From Baffinella frigidus (taxonomy: Eukaryota > Cryptophyceae > Cryptomonadales > Baffinellaceae), in NCBI GenBank assembly GCA_026770585.1, contig MU646423.1, positions 761,391-781,092 of the forward strand: DNA of 19,702 bases, written 5' to 3'. Below, in pieces: positions 16,701-19,702 of this stretch. Position numbers and translations under genes: made by a program. The number at the start of each line of letters is the position of its first letter. Position 1 is the first letter of the stretch. Below the pieces are notes generated by a model. That model saw nothing but the letters and a program-made list of their open reading frames with translations. It did no database searches and was not told where the DNA came from.

Positions 16701-17004
16701 TCCATTAAGAGGCGATATGGTGAATATTCACCCTAACTCGCCCTAGGCAGGTCCTAATGCCCTGTTTTAGGGCGTATGGGCCTACTGGCCACTTTTAAGG
16801 GTTACATGGGTATCTGGGCTACAAGAACACCGGTGCTCCGATCGGTGTCTGTTTTTGTAAATGGGTACCAGAGGGTTGACTCAACGCCAGTTTTAGTCAA
16901 ACCTCCGGTACTGAACTAAGAAAACAGGGGGGGCAAATCCGTTCTGTATTCTTAAGTTTTGGTTTCTTATAGCCCAGCTACCCCCTCCCCTGTACACAAA
17001 GGCC
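16701..17004. other. Unique spacer with palindromes, possible element
   Basis: Contains the perfect 14-bp palindrome GGTGAATATTCACC (16719-16732), the pairs GCCCTAGGCA/GCCCTGTTTTAGGGC and ACACCGGTG/CGATCGGTGT, and an imperfect hairpin TACCAGAGGGTTGACT...AGTCAAACCTCCGGTA. GGTTTCTTATAGC near 16969 resembles the fold-back family end GGTTTCTTATGAGC. GTACCAGAGGGTTG also occurs at 11354-11367. No gene. Confidence 0.5.
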
Positions 17005-17170
17005 TGAACCCCACAATCGGAACTTTACCCTGAACTATAAACACTCAACCCTGAACCCTGAACCCTAAACCCTGAACCCCAAAATCTGAACCCTAGCCCC
17101 TAAACCCCAAACCCTGGACCCCAAACCTTAAACCCCAACCAAGCTCCCTTAATAATCCCTAAACCCTCAA
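17005..17170. repeat. C-strand degenerate telomere-type array
   Basis: CCTGAACCCC, CCCTAAACC, CCCCAAA and similar units close the gene-free block. Confidence 0.85.
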
Positions 17171-17593
17171 CGACCTCTAATAAGCCCCAACATTTTAGGT
17201 ACTTGAGGTTTTAATTTCGCCCAGCATATGCCAACGACACGCCGTTCCGTAGGAGGGATCTGCAGAGAAAGCATTTTTGCTTTCGGATGGCGTTTAGCTC
17301 TCCAGTGCAGTGGCTCGTGAAGAGGGGATACAGGGTGGTTCTGTTGGGGTGTTTGAGTTAGGCCAATGAGGCACAGGCTCGCACGCACACCGAACCCAAG
17401 TCAGCCTCCTTTGAGGCTCATGGTATTCCATGGTTGAAGTTTAAGAGCTTCAATCACGAATACCCCACAAGGTGAAAGGGATTGTGTGGGGGGGTGAGGT
17501 GAAATCAGTTAAACACCAAAGATGGCCTTTAGCCACCAAAGATGAAATTAAACCGGGTGCGAAACTGGTCAAATCTTACGCCGTTTGCAAAAA
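17171..17593. other. Unassigned stretch upstream of the last gene
   Basis: A 73-codon minus-strand frame (17167-17388) has no recognisable motif and no visible partner exons. The rest is non-repetitive and presumably holds the promoter and leader of the gene that starts near 17594. I see nothing else in it. Confidence 0.4.
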
Positions 17594-19493
17594 ATGCCTT
17601 TTCAATTGAATCTGACGACGCGGCGTAGTGGAACACAACGTTTGATGGTCGTGTGGGGGCACGGCACGTTGGGACGGCGCCGACGGCATGCACTGGCGGC
17701 ACTCTTTGTTCTCGCCGCAGCGCTCGCTCCCATCGCTGGGTCGCCTGCGACTGTGGCCTATACCAGTCTCACCCCACCCTTGCGGAGACTCGTTTCCGTC
17801 TCTCGCTGTCAAGCGGGGCAGGGGGGGCGGCACTGTCCAGTGCATGCGCCTGGACTACACGACGGTCACGTGCCCCACGTCGAGGTGGCTCGTTTCCCAG
17901 ACGCACGCTCAAGCGGGGCATCTGGGGCCTCTCAGGAAAGCACCCCAGGCACCTTTCGCGCAGTCTCTCAAATCTCATCAGGCCTGGGTCAAACAGTTCA
18001 TAAGTTGGCGATTCCGGTGGGTACGGCGGTCGGGGCGGTGGGACGTATGCTGGTGCCTTCGACGCAGAGCCTGATGCTGGCAGCGTTCCAGCTCGGGATT
18101 CCAGCAGGTCTGACTCACTCACGAGTAGCCTCAACGCTGGGCCTGCTCGTTCTACGCTGTGCCGGGCGCATTCGGTGCTTTCTCGATGAAAGGGCGAGGT
18201 CGAAAGAAGGTGACGTGCTGGCGACGGACGGCGGTGAAAACCTCCCCAGGAAGCAGTGTTCGGTGTGGAGCATGGGGCGCAAGGTTTGCGAGGTGGTGGC
18301 GTGTGAGACGGCCGGCGCGCTGCTCACGGTCGTGCTGAAACGCCCGCGGCTCGGTGACTCATTTCCTCTCAGAGAAAACGAGGAGGGGAGGCGGCTCTCC
18401 GCCGTGGCTGTTCTCGCGCGCGCTCAGCGAATTTCGGGGCAGCGCTGGGTACCATCCAGCCCTCTCCTTCCGCTCTGCTCTACTCCCTCCAACCCCTTCA
18501 CGAAACATTGGCGGCGGGAGGCAGGCGGCTGACGCGCCCCCCCTCTCAGATGCGGGGGCGGGTGCAAGACTGGGCAAACGCGGTGGGCGCGCCGCTCGCA
18601 TGCGTCAACCTCGCGTTGCTCGCACTCTCGCATGTTGGCAACCTCCTGGCGGGCACCAGATACACGGTCGGCAAGCACGAGGTCCACCAAATCCTACACC
18701 CTGTCCCCCAAACCCAAACTCCTGAACCCTACCCCCTGCACCCTACACCCCTAACCCTGAATCGTAATCCCTCATCCCTAAACCCTAAACCCTAAACCCT
18801 AAACCCTAAACCCTAAACCCTAAACCCTAAACCCTAAACCCTAAACCCTAAACCCAAAACCCTAAACCCTAAACCCCAAACCCTAAACACTAAATCCTAA
18901 ACCCCAAACCCTCAACCCTAAACCCTGATCCCTAAACCCTGATCTGTAAACCCTAAACCCTAAACACTAACCACTAAACACTCAACACTAAACACCAAAC
19001 ACTGAATACTAAACCTCAGACCCTAAACCCCAAACCCTGAACAGGTGCACATGAACGGAATGTTCTGCCAGGGGCTAGACGACCCCGACCCTGGGGTAAA
19101 CCCTACACCCTAAAACTCTAACTCTAACTCCAAAACCTAAACCCTAAACCCTAAACCCGAAAACCAAAGCCCAAAACCCTAAACCCCAAACCCTCAACCC
19201 TCAACCCTGAACCCTTGACCCTTGACCCCAAACCCTAAACCCTAAACCCTAAAGCCGAAAGCCTAAAGCAGGGCCCGTTCCGGACGGGGCGGGCCTCGGC
19301 AATCTTCGGGGCGCGCGCAGACATGCACCCCCTGCACGCAGCGCTGGATTTGCCGTTGAACATGGTGGACGCGTTGCTTGCCGTGCAGGGGATCCTCCCT
19401 GCCTCCGCGAGACAGGCCCTCCTCGACCCCCTGGTGCCCCCCTCCCCCCTCGATCTTCGTGTACACGTAAAACGACACGGACGATGCGAGTGA
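17594..19493 (+). CDS. Protein of unknown function with N-terminal signal-like segment (4 exons)
   Basis: Proposed exons are 17594-18448, 18550-18681, 19045-19095 and 19272-19493 (TGA), all joined in phase 0, 419 residues. The N-terminus has an RRRRH cluster (28-32) followed by ALAALFVLAAALAPIAGS (33-50), which looks like a signal peptide or signal anchor. Later hydrophobic stretches include STLGLLVL in exon 1 and CVNLALLALSHVGNLLAG in exon 2. The chain YTVGKHE | VHMNGMFCQGLDD | GPFRTGRASAIFGARADMH is joined by CAG acceptors, two of them embedded in telomere-type repeats, and stays open, which is the main support. The last exon continues NMVDALLAVQGILPASARQA. I recognise no family. Exon 1 is the least certain: another frame is also open between 17688 and 18074, so an intron or a different start is possible. 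Confidence 0.5.
18682..19044 (+). repeat. Intron 2 of the last gene, with exact CCCTAAA array
   Basis: The donor is GTCCAC and the acceptor ACAG. Eleven exact CCCTAAA units occupy 18776-18852, the longest exact run in the window. Degenerate units (CCCTGAT, CACTAAA, CACTCAA) fill the remainder. Confidence 0.85.
19096..19271 (+). repeat. Intron 3 of the last gene, telomere-type repeats
   Basis: The donor GTAAAC overlaps the first repeat unit and the acceptor is AAGCAG. The filling is degenerate CCCTAAA-type 7-mers. Confidence 0.75.
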
Positions 19494-19621
19494 TATCTGG
19501 CATCAGAGAGTGACTTGCATTGACACCTCCGGCCCCTACCCCCTTCCGCCACCTTGCCCCTTCTGACCCCCCCTTCCAACCCCTTGTTTGCAACCGGATG
19601 TTACTCGGGAGTCGGTGGCGT

Positions 19622-19702
19622 GGGGCAGGCACTGAGCAAGTGGCACGGGGCAGGCACTGAGCAAGTGGCACGGGGCAGGCACTGAGCAAGTGGCACGGGG
19701 CA
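19622..19702. repeat. 25-bp minisatellite, cut by the window edge
   Basis: Three exact copies of GGGGCAGGCACTGAGCAAGT plus GGCAC (19622-19646, 19647-19671, 19672-19696) and six bases of a fourth. The total length is unknown. Confidence 0.95.

Noticed and set aside
17167-17388. 73-codon minus-strand frame
   Set aside because: No motif, no partner exons and no clear start context; kept only as a note.
1-19702. CRISPR array, rRNA or tRNA genes
   Set aside because: Tandem repeats lack spacer structure, and no tRNA or rRNA landmarks were found on either strand by eye.

Overview
This is nuclear DNA of a eukaryote, most likely a microbial alga or another protist. Three recognisable protein genes are split by many short GT-AG introns. 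Their coding exons are GC-rich, and most introns are filled with degenerate copies of a 7-base telomere-type repeat (CCCTAAA on one strand, TTTAGGG on the other, with variants such as CCCTGAA, CCCTACA and CCCCAAA). TTTAGGG telomeres occur in plants and several algal and alveolate groups. The intron style reminds me of cryptophyte nuclear genomes, but that is an impression from memory and not a placement.

Layout. (1) 1-3114 (+): the C-terminal 453 residues of a six-helix TRP/polycystin-like ion channel in nine exons; the 5' end lies outside the window. (2) 3115-6047: mostly non-coding, with a decayed fold-back element, an AT-rich island of short palindromes, a long hairpin, a dispersed repeat and a tetranucleotide array. 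(3) 6048-7725 (-): a METTL21-type (Methyltransf_16) protein methyltransferase in at least four exons, with a low-complexity insertion inside the catalytic fold. (4) 8031-10754 (+): a complete five-exon holocytochrome c synthase (cytochrome c heme lyase, HCCS), divergent from the methyltransferase across about 305 bp. (5) 11010-12151 (+): exons of a small unrecognised protein. (6) 12197-17170: a gene-free, subtelomere-like block with a duplicated 0.7-kb segment, long degenerate TTTAGGG arrays, strand flips in the arrays, a 122-bp fold-back element, and 68-bp inverted arms that enclose telomere-type repeats. (7) 17594-19493 (+): a probable four-exon gene of unknown function, again with telomere-type repeats in its introns. 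(8) A 25-bp minisatellite runs off the right edge.

The genes do not form one pathway. HCCS attaches heme to cytochrome c in the mitochondrion, the methyltransferase modifies proteins, and the channel is a membrane cation channel. The most unusual theme is in the introns. At four separate intron ends the splice site, with flanking exon or intron sequence, has been tandemly duplicated, leaving decayed decoy sites. Together with the telomere-type filling this suggests introns that grow by local duplication and repeat capture. All exon models were made by eye, from reading-frame phase and family resemblance.
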